From positions 682,001-746,000 of the forward strand of contig CAWCWP010000001.1 in NCBI GenBank assembly GCA_963799315.1: a stretch of 64,000 nucleotides of DNA, in the 5' to 3' direction. The position numbers and the translations under genes were made by a program. Source of the DNA: Parerythrobacter_A sp963799315. Its GTDB lineage: Bacteria; Pseudomonadota; Alphaproteobacteria; Sphingomonadales; Sphingomonadaceae. A model generated the notes under the pieces. It was not told the DNA's origin. It ran no database searches and saw nothing but the letters and a program-made list of their open reading frames with translations. Positions 36,317 to 46,381 of this stretch are shown here, one piece after another; the first letter of the stretch is position 1, and every line of letters begins with the position of its first letter.

Positions 36317-37603
36317 TCAGCGCTTGTCGACCGGGATATAGTCGCGCTGTGTCGGCCCGGTGTAAAGCTGGCGCGGGCGACCGATGACCTGGCCTGGATC
36401 CGAAATCATCTCGTTCCATTGCGCCACCCAGCCAACCGTGCGGGCGAGTGCGAACAGCGCGGTGAACATCGTGGTCGGGAAGCCGATGGCGGACAGGATC
36501 ACGCCGGAATAGAAATCGACGTTCGGGAACAGCTTCTTCTCTTTGAAATAGTCGTCGTTCAGCGCCATTTCTTCCAGCTGCAACGCCGTTTCGAAGACAG
36601 GGTCGTTGACCTTCAGCGCGTCGAACACTTCGCGCACGGTCTTTTGCATCACTGTCGCGCGCGGGTCGTAGTTTTTGTAAACGCGGTGCCCGAAGCCCAT
36701 CAGGCGGAACGGATCGTTCTTGTCCTTGGCCCGCTCGATATAATGGCCGATGCGGTCCGGCGTGCCGATTTCGCGCAGCATGTTCAGCGCCGCTTCGTTC
36801 GCGCCGCCATGTGCCGGACCCCACAGGCAGGCGATGCCGGCTGCGGTGCAGGCAAACGGGTTCGCGCCGGAGGAACCGGCGAGCCGAACCGTCGAGGTCG
36901 AAGCGTTCTGTTCGTGGTCGGCATGGAGGATGAAAATCTTGTCCATCGCCCGCTCGACTGCGGGAACGACTTCATATTCCTCGGCCGGAACGCCGAACGT
37001 CATGCGCAGGAAGTTGCCGGTATAGCTCAGCGAGTTGTCGGGATAGAGGAACGGCTGCCCGATCGAATATTTGTACGCCATCGCCGCAATGGTCGGCATC
37101 TTGGCAATCAGCCGGTGGCTGGAAATCTTGCGGTGTTCCGGGTCCGAAATGTCGGTGCTGTCGTGGTAGAACGCCGACAGCGCGCCGACCACGCCGCACA
37201 TGATTGCCATCGGGTGCGCATCGCGCCGGAAACCCTGGAAGAACTGGCGCAGCTGGTCGTGCACCATCGTGTGCCGCGTGATCGTGTAGTTGAAATCGTC
37301 CAGCTCGGCCTGCGCAGGCAATTCGCCGTTCAGCAGCAGATAGGCGACTTCCATGAAGCTGGAATGTTCGGCAAGCTGGCCGATGGGATAGCCGCGATGC
37401 AGCAGGACGCCTTCATCGCCGTCGATATAGGTCAGCGCGCTTTCGCAACTGGCGGTGGACTTGTAGCCCGGATCGAAGGTGAATTGCCCCGTCTTGCCGT
37501 ACAGCTTGCGAATATCGACCACGTCTGGGCCGATGCTGCCTTCCAGTACGGGAAAATCGTGACCCTGGCCGCCGGTGTCCAGCGTTGCCTGTTTGTCCGC
37601 CAT
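36317..37603 (-). CDS. gltA: Citrate synthase
   Basis: Entry enzyme of the citric acid cycle, condensing oxaloacetate with acetyl-CoA. 428 residues, the hexameric type II form. Active-site residues lie in WGPAHGGANEAAL (His), GFGHRVYKNYDPRA (His and Arg), and FYSGVILSAIGFP (Asp before the F). ATG 37603 is preceded by GGAG twelve bases upstream and follows gltX by 50 bases on the same strand, so the two may be co-transcribed. The product ends PTQRDYIPVDKR, as is usual for the family. Confidence 0.97.
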   Translation of the reverse strand: MADKQATLDTGGQGHDFPVLEGSIGPDVVDIRKLYGKTGQFTFDPGYKSTASCESALTYIDGDEGVLLHRGYPIGQLAEHSSFMEVAYLLLNGELPAQAELDDFNYTITRHTMVHDQLRQFFQGFRRDAHPMAIMCGVVGALSAFYHDSTDISDPEHRKISSHRLIAKMPTIAAMAYKYSIGQPFLYPDNSLSYTGNFLRMTFGVPAEEYEVVPAVERAMDKIFILHADHEQNASTSTVRLAGSSGANPFACTAAGIACLWGPAHGGANEAALNMLREIGTPDRIGHYIERAKDKNDPFRLMGFGHRVYKNYDPRATVMQKTVREVFDALKVNDPVFETALQLEEMALNDDYFKEKKLFPNVDFYSGVILSAIGFPTTMFTALFALARTVGWVAQWNEMISDPGQVIGRPRQLYTGPTQRDYIPVDKR

Positions 37604-37653
37604 TTCATGTTCTCCTAACAAACGGTGCGCGCAAGCGGGTGGCAGGCGCGCGA

Positions 37654-39090
37654 TCAGCCGATCTGGGCGTCGATCCGGGCCAGCGATTCCTCGCGGCCCA
37701 GCAGCACCAGTACGTCGAAAATGCCCGGCGACGTGGTCGTCCCCGTCAGCGCCGCCCGCATGGGTTGCGCCAGCTTGCCGAGGCCCAGTTCGAGTTCCTC
37801 GGCCAGCGCCTTTGTAGTGGCTTCGAGGCGGTCCGTTGTCCAGTCATTTTCGGCGTGCAGACGTGCCGATATCTTGCCCAAAATGTCGCGCCCGGCTTCG
37901 TCGAGCAGTCGTTCCGCCTTTTCGGTAAGGGGCAGGGGACGCTTGGCGAACAGGAATGCCGCGCCTTCGGCCAGCTCGTGCGTGTCCTTCGCGCGCACTT
38001 TCAGCACCGGCATTGCCTGCTCCAGCAGGGCGACATCGATGTCGCCCTCGATTTCCGCAGCCACAAGCTCTGCAAGCCGCGCATCTTCCGCTTCGCGGAT
38101 ATGGTGTCCGTTGAGGTGCATCAGCTTCTTGGCATCGAAGCGCGATGCGCCCTTGCCGACGTCCGACAGGTCGAACAGTTCGACGGCTTCGGCCATCGTG
38201 AACTCTTCCTTGTCACCGTGGCCCCAGCCCAGCCGCAACAGGTAGTTGAACAGCGCTTCGGGCAGGACGCCCAGCTCGTCGCGATACGCTTCCACGCCGA
38301 CCGCGCCGTGGCGTTTGGACAGTTTCGCTCCGTCGGCACCGTGGATCAGCGGGACGTGTGCGTAGTGCGGGTCGGGCCATCCGCCCTCGATCGCATCCAT
38401 CGCGCGCAGTACGGGCAGCTGGCGGAATGCATTGTTGAGGTGATCGTCGCCACGGATGATGTGGGTGCAGCCCATGTCGTGATCGTCGACCACCACGGCC
38501 AGCATGTAGGTCGGGCTGCCATCCGCGCGCAGCAGGACGTAATCGTCGATCTCCGCATTGGCGACGCGCACTTCGCCCTGCACCAGATCGTGCAGCACCG
38601 TTTCGCCGTCGGCCGGTGTCTTGAGCCGGACGACGTAAGGCGCATCGGGCGCGGCTTCGGACGCGTCGCGTTCGCGCCACCGGCCGTCATACCGCATCGG
38701 CTGTTTCGCGGCACGCTGGTCGGCGCGCATCTGCTCCAGCTCTTCGGGCGTAGCGAAGCATTTATAGGCGTGACCATTGGCGAGCAGCGTCTCGGCAATC
38801 TCGCGATGCCGGTCGGCGCGCTGCGACTGGAACACCGGTTCGGCATCGTAATCCAGTCCGAGCCAGTCCAGCCCTTCGATGATCTTGTCGATGGCGTCCT
38901 GCGTCGAACGCTTGGCATCGGTGTCCTCGATGCGCAGCAGTGCCTTGCCGCCGTGATGCCGCGCGAACAGCCAGTTGAACAGGGCGGTGCGCGCTCCGCC
39001 AAGGTGCAGATATCCTGTGGGCGAGGGCGCGAAGCGGGTGACGACCTTGCTGTCCGCATGCACGCCAGTTGCTTCACTATTGCTTGCCAT
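37654..39090 (-). CDS. gltX: Glutamate--tRNA ligase
   Basis: Class I aminoacyl-tRNA synthetase that charges tRNA-Glu (and in many alphaproteobacteria tRNA-Gln, for later amidation). 478 residues. The HIGH-type motif is PSPTGYLHLGG, and the KMSKS-type motif is KLSKRHG. RIEDTDAKRS and RGDDHLNN are typical. ATG 39090 follows a short poly-pyrimidine region; 28 bases separate it from the divergent comEC start. The ORF upstream of the ATG continues open but has no synthetase similarity. Confidence 0.96.
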   Translation of the reverse strand: MASNSEATGVHADSKVVTRFAPSPTGYLHLGGARTALFNWLFARHHGGKALLRIEDTDAKRSTQDAIDKIIEGLDWLGLDYDAEPVFQSQRADRHREIAETLLANGHAYKCFATPEELEQMRADQRAAKQPMRYDGRWRERDASEAAPDAPYVVRLKTPADGETVLHDLVQGEVRVANAEIDDYVLLRADGSPTYMLAVVVDDHDMGCTHIIRGDDHLNNAFRQLPVLRAMDAIEGGWPDPHYAHVPLIHGADGAKLSKRHGAVGVEAYRDELGVLPEALFNYLLRLGWGHGDKEEFTMAEAVELFDLSDVGKGASRFDAKKLMHLNGHHIREAEDARLAELVAAEIEGDIDVALLEQAMPVLKVRAKDTHELAEGAAFLFAKRPLPLTEKAERLLDEAGRDILGKISARLHAENDWTTDRLEATTKALAEELELGLGKLAQPMRAALTGTTTSPGIFDVLVLLGREESLARIDAQIG

Positions 39091-39118
39091 GAGGGGCGCT
39101 TCCTTTTCTAATCCGGCG

Positions 39119-41326
39119 ATGGTCAACCGCACCGCAATCCTCGTGCCGACCGGCGACGATGCCGATGCGCTGGCGGCGAATGGCGGAGCCGGGCGTTCCC
39201 TGCGCCCTTGGCTTAGCGCACCGGGCATGTCCAGCATCGGCGATACGGTCGAGCGTTTCCTCTCCGACAGCGGGTTCGACCGGGGGCCGTGGCTGACAGT
39301 GTTTTTCGCGGCCGGTATCGCGGCGTGGTTTGCAACCGGCTCGGCGCCCGTTTGGCTGGCGATGGTGGCGGGCGCTGCGATGATCGCGGCATTTGCGGCT
39401 GGCGATGGCGTTCCAACGATGGCCGGGTCGAGGTGCGGCAAGCGGCGCTTGCAGCGGGTGTCCTGTTTGCCGCCGGTATCGCCATAGTCTGGATGCGGTC
39501 CGAGATGATCGGGGCAGAAGCGTATGACCGGCCACAGGTATCGCAGTTTCAGGCGCGGGTGCTGGAACGCGAGGAACAGCCGTCGCGCGACCGGGTCCGG
39601 CTGACGCTGGCGGTGCGCGATGCCGACACGGGGCGTGCTGCCAAGGTGCGCGTCAATGTGCCCGACGGAGCGCGATGTTGCGGGCGCGCGCGAAGGTGCG
39701 GTCGTCCAGCTGCGCGCACGTCTGATGCCGCCTGCGCCGCCGATGCTGCCGGGTGGATACGACTTCGCGCGGCGGGCCTGGTTCGACGGGCTGGCGGCGA
39801 CCGGCACGCTGCTGGGCGAGATCGAAGTGGTCACGCCTGCGCAATCGGACACTGGCATTGCGCCCATTCAACGTCGCCTGGCGGCGCATGTGCGCAGCAA
39901 TCTTGGTGGCGCACCCGGCACTATCGCCGCCGCCTTCGCCAGCGGGGATCGCGGCGCGATTGGCGAGGCGGACGAGGAGGCGATGCGCGATGCGGGTCTG
40001 ACGCATCTGCTGTCGATCAGCGGCCTGCATGTCAGCGCGGTCATCGCTGCCGGGTATCTGGTCGCGCTGAAACTGCTCGCGCTGTGGCCGTGGCTTACTT
40101 TGCGAGTGCGGTTGCCTTTGGCGGCGGCGGCTGTGGGGGCGCTGGCGGGTGTAGGCTATACGCTGCTGACCGGGGCGGAGGTGCCGACGGTGCGCAGTTG
40201 CATCGGCGCGTTGCTGGTGCTCACCGCTCTGGCGATGGGGCGCGATGCGCTGTCGTTGCGGATGGTTGCGGTGGCGGCGTTTATCGTGCTGCTGCTCTGG
40301 CCGGAATCGCTGGTCGGGCCGAGTTTCCAGATGAGCTTTTCGGCCGTGCTGGCCATCGTCGCGCTTCATAATGCTGCGCCGATCAAGGCGTTTCTCGCCC
40401 CGCGCGAGGAAGCATGGCTGGTGACGACAGGGCGCCGCGCGGCGATGCTATTGCTGACCGGGCTGGTGATCGAGATTGCGCTGATGCCCATCGTGCTGTT
40501 CCACTTCCATCGGGCAGGCGTGTACGGCGCGTTTGCCAATGTGATTGCCATTCCGCTGGTCACGTTCGCGTCGATGCCGCTGATTGCGATTGCCCTGTTT
40601 CTCGACCTTGTCGGGCTGGGCGCACCGGCCTGGTGGCTGGCGGGCAAGTCGCTCGAACTGTTGCTCGCCATCGCGCACTGGACGGCGGCGCAGCCCGGTG
40701 CGGTCAAGCTGATGCCGGAGATGGGCGGGGCGCTGTTCCTCGTCTATGTCGCGGGCGGGTTGTGGCTGGCGCTGTGGCGGGGGAAGGTCCGGCTGCTGGG
40801 ACTGGTCCCGGCAGGGATTGCGACTGTGCTATTCCTGATAAAGCCGGTGCCCGACGTACTGGTGTCGGATGACGGGCGGCATGTCGGTATGGTCGGCGAG
40901 GGGGACCGGTTGCTGGTGTTGCGAGAAAGCCGGAGCGACTATGCCAAGGACAACCTGCTCGAAATGGCCGGGCTGGCGGGCGAACCGGTCCCGATTGCCG
41001 ACTGGCCCGGTGCACAATGTAGCGCGGAATTCTGTGTCCTGACGCTGGAGCGGGGCGGGCGGGACTGGTCGTTGTTGATGTCGCGCAATCGCGAACTGGT
41101 GGAGGAGCGCGCCTTGGCGGCGGCCTGTGAGCGCGCCGATATCGTCATTTCCGACCGGTATTTGCCCTATAGCTGCCGCCCGCGCTGGGTGAAGGCGGAC
41201 CGCCGGATGCTTGCCTATAGCGGCGGCCTCGCCATCGATCTGTCCAGCGAAACAGTCACCAGCGTTGCCGACGGGCAAGGCGAGCATGGCTGGTGGCGCG
41301 GCGATCCTAAGCCCGAAGCCCGCTAG
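39119..41326 (+). CDS. comEC: ComEC/Rec2-family DNA-uptake channel protein, two frame breaks
   Basis: Polytopic inner-membrane protein that in naturally competent bacteria carries single-stranded DNA into the cytoplasm. The N-terminal part (FFAAGIAAWFATGSAPVWL) is in one frame to about 39415. A second frame carries VRQAALAAGVLFAAGIAIVW to about 39670, and a third, from ERDVAGAREGAVVQLRARL onward, runs to TAG 41324-41326. The competence-domain signature HLLSISGLHVSAV is present with about ten helices. The span is a multiple of three, so the two breaks compensate. No metallo-beta-lactamase motif (HxHxDH) is visible in the C-terminal soluble part. Confidence 0.82.
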
Positions 41327-41353
41327 CATATCGACACCGTGTCGCGAAACGCC

Positions 41354-42052
41354 TTAGTGATAGCGGCGCAACAGCCCCGCCAGCTTGCCCTGCACCTGCA
41401 CCCGCGCAGAGGCATAGACCTGTGGTTCGTGACTGGAATTGGCGGGATCCAGGCGAACCTTGCCGCCTTCCTTGTGCAGATATTTCAGCGTCGCTTCTTC
41501 GTTATCGACCAGCGCGACCACGATCTCGCCATCGCGCGCCGTTTCGGTGCGGCGGACCAGCGCGAAATCGCCATCGTGGATGCCGGCATCGATCATGGAA
41601 TCGCCCGACACTTCAAGCGCGTAATGCTCGCCCGGACCGAGCAACGCCGCCGGAACGGGCAGGCTCGACTGGCCTTCCAGCGCCTCGATCGGCGCACCCG
41701 CCGCAATGCGTCCGTGCAGAGGGACGTCGATCACGTCGTTTGCCGGTTCGGAAACCTTTGCGGTGCCAGTCACGACACCGGACGTGTCATTAGCGACGGC
41801 AGGCACCGATACCTTCTCGCGCGCAGGGGCAAGCACGTCTTCCGGTTGCTTAAGCACTTCCAGCGCGCGCGCGCGGTTGGGCAGGCGGCGGATGAAGCCA
41901 CGTTCTTCCAAGGCGGATATCAGGCGATGCACACCCGATTTGCTTTTCAGGTCCAGCGCATCCTTCATCTCTTCGAAGGACGGGGAAATGCCGGTATCTT
42001 CCAGACGGGTATGAATGAAACGGATCAGTTCGTGCTGTTTCTTGGTCAGCAT
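41354..42052 (-). CDS. lexA: LexA repressor
   Basis: SOS-response repressor and self-cleaving protease. 232 residues. The winged-helix domain starts MLTKKQHELIRFIH, with recognition helix SKSGVHRLISALEERGFI. The autocleavage Ala-Gly is in GRIAAGAPIEA, the catalytic Ser in SGDSMIDAGI and the catalytic Lys in EATLKYL. An insertion of about 40 residues between the domains is normal for alphaproteobacteria. ATG 42052. A canonical LexA box at 42109-42123 lies 57 bases upstream, giving autoregulation. It is convergent with comEC at 27 bases. Confidence 0.97.
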   Translation of the reverse strand: MLTKKQHELIRFIHTRLEDTGISPSFEEMKDALDLKSKSGVHRLISALEERGFIRRLPNRARALEVLKQPEDVLAPAREKVSVPAVANDTSGVVTGTAKVSEPANDVIDVPLHGRIAAGAPIEALEGQSSLPVPAALLGPGEHYALEVSGDSMIDAGIHDGDFALVRRTETARDGEIVVALVDNEEATLKYLHKEGGKVRLDPANSSHEPQVYASARVQVQGKLAGLLRRYH

Positions 42053-42108
42053 GGCGATGTGCTCTCCTGTGCGTTCGGGCCTGCGCGTTCGGACCTAAGC
42101 ATTTGGGC

Positions 42109-42123
42109 GAACGAATGTGGAAC
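42109..42123. promoter_or_regulatory. SOS (LexA) box upstream of lexA
   Basis: GAAC, seven bases (gaatgtg), GAAC; on the lexA strand it reads GTTC-N7-GTTC, the direct-repeat operator established for alphaproteobacterial LexA. It lies in the 95-base gap between the moeA stop and the lexA start. Confidence 0.85.
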
Positions 42124-42147
42124 AACTAGGCAACATCGCTTGCGCCG

Positions 42148-43336
42148 TCAAGCGTATCCGCCATTCCGTAGCGGATAGACCGGAACAGGCGTTCCCCTTT
42201 TCACCTCACCGGCATGGCATGGTCTGTCGATCAGGACGTCGGCAGATGCGAGCGCGTGCAACGCGCTGCTGGCCTGGTCGGGCACCGGTTGCACAGCGCC
42301 GTCCCGCCATACCGCGCGCAGGAACTCGCGGCGCGGTCCGCTGGGCGGCAGGTCGGCTGCGACGGGTGCGGGAAATGTCCGCAGTAAGGGCGCGCTATCG
42401 CCGCCCAGCGCACGAATTGCGGGCTGCATGAAGTGGAACCCGGTGACGAAGCTGGATACGGGATTGCCGGGCAGGCCAAGCACTATCTGTTCTCCCAGCG
42501 TGGCGACCATCAGCGGCTTGCCCGGTTTCATCGCAATCCGCCAGAATGCCAGCTTCGCGCCGAGCGCCTCCAGGGCGGGCCGCACCAGGTCGTGATCGCC
42601 CACCGATGCACCGCCCGATACGACGATCAACCGCCCGCGCGCATGTTCGATCGCGCCAACCAGCCGGTCGAGGTCATCGGGAATGGGGCCGTGGCGTTGC
42701 GGAATACCGCCTGCCTCGCGCGCCATGATCGCCAGCATTGCGCCATTGGTGGCGGGCAGTTCGTGCGGACCGCACTCGGTCGGATCGGCGCGCAGCTCGT
42801 CGCCGCATTCGACGATATCGACGGCGGGTGAGGGATAGGCGCAGACGCTGCCATGCCCCGCCATCCGCGCGAGGGCGATTTGCGCCGCGCCCAGCCGCAC
42901 GCCGGGTTCGAGCATCAGGGAGTCACGCGCGAAGTCTGCGCCTGCGGGGCGGATGTACTGCCCGGAGCGTGGCGCGTCGCCCATGTTTGTGAGGCAGTCG
43001 CCTTCGCGATGGACCACTTCCTGCATAATAACGCAGTCGGCCTTGTCCGGCACGACCGCGCCAGTCGCGATCCGCACGGCTTTGCCGGTGTGCATCACTC
43101 CGCCGAACGGCGCGCCGCAGCGGCTTTCGCCAATAATCTTCCAAGGCCCGGACCCCGCCACGGCATAGCCATCCATCGACCGAGAGGTCGGCGGCGGGTT
43201 GCGTTCTTGCAGCATGCAACGGCTCCGCCAGACACAGCCCGACCGCGTCTTCGACAGCCACCGTGCGAGGGGCATCCGGGGTCACGAGCGCCAGCAACTG
43301 CGCCTGCGCGTCTTCCATTGCCAGCAGGCTGCTCAT
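42148..43336 (-). CDS. moeA: Molybdopterin molybdotransferase MoeA, one frameshift
   Basis: Inserts molybdate into adenylylated molybdopterin in molybdenum cofactor synthesis. The start is ATG 43336 (MSSLLAMEDAQ). The frame breaks near 43178: TQPAADLS is followed one frame on by SMDGYAVAGSGP, the family motif. Later motifs are intact: TGAVVPDKADCVI, RPAGADF, VSGGASVGDHD, MKPGKP and GLPGNPVSS. Span 3n+1; corrected length 395 residues. The ATG overlaps an out-of-frame TGA (ATGA) that is the expected moaC stop. It is the last biosynthetic gene before lexA on this strand. Confidence 0.9.
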
Positions 43337-43811
43337 GCGCACGGCCCGCCAGTCCCCCGACTTGCCGCCGCGCTTTTCCAGCAGGCGGACCCCGCCGATC
43401 ACCATCGTGCCGGTCCAACGCCTTCGCCATGTCGTAGATCGTCAGCAGCGCGACCGTCGCCGCTGTCATCGCTTCCATCTCCACGCCCGGTGCTGGCCGG
43501 TCAGGCGTGGCGGTGGCAGTCACCCGCACGGCGTCCTCCTCCACCATGCAATCCACCGTCACTGCATCCAGCGCCAGCGGGTGGCACAACGGTATCAGCT
43601 CGCCCGTCCGCTTGGCCGCCATGATGCCCGCGATGCGCGCCGTGGCCAGCACATCGCCCTTCGGCACGCGACCGTCACGGATCGCGTCGAGCGCGGTATC
43701 GACCATCCGGATCGCGCCTTCCGCCACGGCCACCCGGTGCGTTTCCGGCTTGCCGCCGACATCGACCATCCGGGCGTTATCGTCGCCGTCGAGATGGGTG
43801 AGGCCGGTCAC
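43333..43811 (-). CDS. moaC: Cyclic pyranopterin monophosphate synthase MoaC, two frame breaks
   Basis: Second step of molybdopterin synthesis, converting the MoaA product into cyclic pyranopterin monophosphate. GTG 43811 starts MTGLTHLDGDDNARMVDVG. The catalytic region AAKRTGELIPLCHPL is intact. Near 43413 the frame shifts after AKALDR, and the ending MVIGGVRLLEKRGGKSGDW is read one frame on. That frame then runs into moeA with no stop. A second extra base near the end would place the stop at TGA 43335-43333, overlapping the moeA ATG. The span is 3n+2, which fits two extra bases and a 158-residue enzyme of normal length. A 166-base gap without recognisable genes separates it from trpC. Confidence 0.88.
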
Positions 43812-43977
43812 GCCAAACGCCCGGAAAACGGAGACATGGACCGGGTGTTACACTGTCCAGGGGCAAAATAACGCAGCGCGGCATTTGCGTATTCAAGACA
43901 CGGGAAAGCTGGCGGGGCGAAGGGGGCAATATAAGTCATCTCCGCACTATGCCCCGACCGTGCGCTGTAGGACACCG

Positions 43978-44769
43978 CTAACCTTGCAGCAGCGTGCGCG
44001 TGGCAGCCGCGACATCGTCCTGCCGCATCAGGCTTTCGCCCACCAGGAAGCTGCGCACGCCGCTTTGCGCAAGGCGCAGGCAATCGGCATGGCTGGCGAT
44101 GCCGCTTTCGCCGACCAGCAAGCGCGCCGTCCGGCGCGCGCGGGGCCAGTCGCTCGGTGGTGGCGAGGTCGGTTTCGAAGGTCCGCAAATCGCGGTTGTT
44201 CACGCCGATCAGTCGCGATTGCAGCGCGGCGGCGCGCTCCAGCTCGGCCTCGTCATGCACTTCGACCAGCACGTCCATGCCGCGTTCGATCGCGGCGGCT
44301 TCGATCTCCGCCATCTGCCCGTCGTCCAGCGCCGCGACGATGATCAGGATCGCATCCGCGCCGATGGCGCGCGGCTTTCCGCCACCTGCCACGGATCGAC
44401 CATGAAATCCTTGCGCAGCACCGGCAGGTCGCAACTGGCGCGCGCTTCGAGCAGATAGTCCTCATGCCCCTGAAAATAGGGCGCATCGGTCAGCACCGAG
44501 AGGCAGGCCGCACCGCCCTTGGCATATGCGAGCGCATGGGCGTGGGGGCGGAAATCTTCGCGGATCAAGCCCTTTGGAAGGAGAAGCTTTCTTGATTTCT
44601 GCGATAAGCGCAAAGCCGTCTGCCGCCTTGCGTTCCAAGCGCCGCCCGAAACCCGCGCGGGGCGCTCTGTTCGCGCGGCGCGCGCATCCAGATCGGCCAG
44701 CGTCGCCGCTGTCTTGCGCGCCGCGACTTCCTCGCGCTTCGTGGCGCAAATTTCCTCCAGCTTGTTCAT
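43978..44769 (-). CDS. trpC: Indole-3-glycerol phosphate synthase, about four frame breaks
   Basis: Converts CdRP to indole-3-glycerol phosphate in tryptophan synthesis. ATG 44769 (MNKLEEICATKREEV). Pieces in order are EVAARKTAATLADLDARA, then (next frame) ALIAEIKKASPSKGL, which is the substrate-binding motif, then REDFRPHAHALAYAKGGAA and LRKDFMVDPWQVAES in the first frame. After a further break come IGADAILIIVAALDD and LIGVNNRDLRTF, and finally VGESGIASHADCLRLA to TAG 43980-43978. Breaks fall near 44640, 44572, 44368 and 44128. If all indels were removed the length would be 261 residues, the family norm. ATGA overlap with trpD. Confidence 0.88.
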
Positions 44770-45768
44770 ACGGGCCAGCTCGATCCAGCTGTCCAGCAGC
44801 GCACGGGCCGCCCCGCTATCGAGGGCTTCCGCTGCCCGCGCGACGCCTGCCGGCAGGTCATCGTCCTTGCCCGCCACCATCAAGCGCCGCGGCGGCGTTG
44901 AACAGGACCGCATCGCGATAGGCGCTGTGTTCGCCCGCCAGCAATGCCTTCAGCGCGGCGGCATTATGCGCCGCATCGCCGCCGCGTATCGCGTGGAACC
45001 GGCGCGTTCGGCAGACCGGCGGCCGTCGCATCGACGCGCTGCATGGCGAAAGCATCGCCGCGACACATTCGCCACCTCGTTGCCGCCGGCCAGGCTCAGT
45101 TCGTCCAGCCCTTCGTCGCCCGATACGATCAGCGTGCGGTCCGTGCCGAGCCGCGTCATCGCGCGGGCATAGATCGGCACATAGGCCGGGCGCGCGATAC
45201 CGATCAGCTGGCGACGCACACCCGCGGGATTGGACAGCGGCCCCATCAGGTTGAAGATCGTGCGACGGCCGATGCGCTGGCGGATCGGCTGGATGCGGCC
45301 CATCGCGGGGTGGTGGTTCTTCGCAAACAGGAAGCAGATGCCGATCTCGGCCAGCGTGCGTTCCGCCGTGCGTCCGGCGGCGTCCATGTCGAGGCCCAGC
45401 GCCTCCAGCGTATCCGCCGCGCCGGACTTGCTGCTGGCGGCGCGGTTGCCATGCTTGGCCACCGGCACGCCCGCCGCCGCGACCACCAGGCTGACGGCGG
45501 TGGAGACGTTCAGCGTGTGGTGCCCGTCGCCGCCGGTGCCGCAGACAGTCGATGGCATCGTCGGGCGCGGCGACGGGCATCAGCCGTGCACGCAGCGCCC
45601 GCGCCGCCCCGGCGATTTCGCCGCAGGTCTCGCTGCGGTCGGACATGCCGACCGAGGATAGCGTTCGATTGCATCGTCGCCGACTTCGCCATCGAGGATT
45701 TGGCCGAAAACAGTCTCGGCTTCGGCTTCGTTCAGCAGTTGCGTCGGCGGTCGGGAAGCGTCGGTCAT
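44766..45768 (-). CDS. trpD: Anthranilate phosphoribosyltransferase, about seven extra bases
   Basis: Transfers phosphoribose from PRPP to anthranilate. ATG 45768 (MTDASRPPTQLL). The PRPP-binding motif is CGTGGDGHHTLNVSTA; KHGNRAASSKSGAADTLEALG and NLMGPLSNPAG are intact in one frame. Breaks are seen near 45655 (probably two extra bases), 45547, 45070, 45000 and 44890, and one just before the stop, where frame and stop are rejoined only if one base of cgtatga is extra. The span is 3n+1, which agrees with seven insertions and a 331-residue product. It lies between trpG (11 bases upstream) and trpC (ATGA overlap). Confidence 0.87.
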
Positions 45769-45779
45769 GCGGTGCTCTT

Positions 45780-46381
45780 TCACGGGCCGATCCTTCCGGA
45801 AAGGCCGCACATTCGCAGGAAATTGGCCAGCAGCGCGTGGCCGTGTTCGGTGGCGATGCTTTCGGGATGGAATTGCACGCCGTGAATGGGCAGCGTCTGC
45901 GTGGCGAAAGCCCATGATCGCCGTGCCGTCCAGTCCGGGCGTCGTGCTGGTCGCGTTGACGGCCAGCGCATCGGGCACATCCTCGACCACCAGCGAATGA
46001 TAGCGCGTGGCGATGAAGGGCGAGGGCAGGCCGGCGAACACGCCGCTGCCGTCATGCGTGACGGCGCTGGTCTTGCCGTGCATCAGCCCGCCGCGCACGA
46101 CCTTGCCGCCGAAATGCTGGCCGATCGCCTGATGGCCAAGGCATACGCCCAGCAGCGGCAGTTCGCGCATCGGCGCAGGCGGCCACGCAGATCGAGGCTG
46201 ATCCCGGCATCGTCGGCGTGCAGGGGCCGGGCGAGATCAGGATGCCCGCCGCGCCGCTATCCACGGCTTCGCCGGCGGTCAACGCGTCGTTGCGTTCGAC
46301 CCGCACATCTGCGCCCAGTTCCATCAGGTAATGGACCAGATTGAAGGTGAAGCTGTCGTAATTGTCGATGACGAGGATCAC
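45780..46381 (-). CDS. trpG: Anthranilate synthase glutaminase subunit, several frame breaks
   Basis: Class I glutamine amidotransferase that supplies ammonia to TrpE. GTG 46381 (MILVIDNYDSFTFNLVHYL). The nucleophile cysteine is in LGVCLGHQAIG, and the catalytic His-x-Glu is in GVQFHPES near the C-terminus. The oxyanion segment PGPCTP is present. Breaks lie near 46218 (one missing base), 46190, 46165 and 45905. The span is 3n+2, fitting a net of two extra bases and a 199-residue product, normal for the family. The start overlaps the stop of the glycosidase gene upstream (GTGA). Confidence 0.88.

Noticed and set aside
42075..42092. A second GTTC pair (GTTC-N10-GTTC) near lexA
   Set aside because: The spacing is ten, not seven bases, so it does not match the alphaproteobacterial LexA operator.
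43333..43340. Apparent in-frame fusion of moaC with moeA
   Set aside because: The lack of a stop depends on a frame break in moaC. The ATGA at the junction and the 3n+2 span of moaC fit two separate overlapping genes.
44764..44772. Apparent in-frame fusion of trpD with trpC
   Set aside because: Explained by one extra base just before an ATGA overlap; the span arithmetic for trpD agrees with separate genes.
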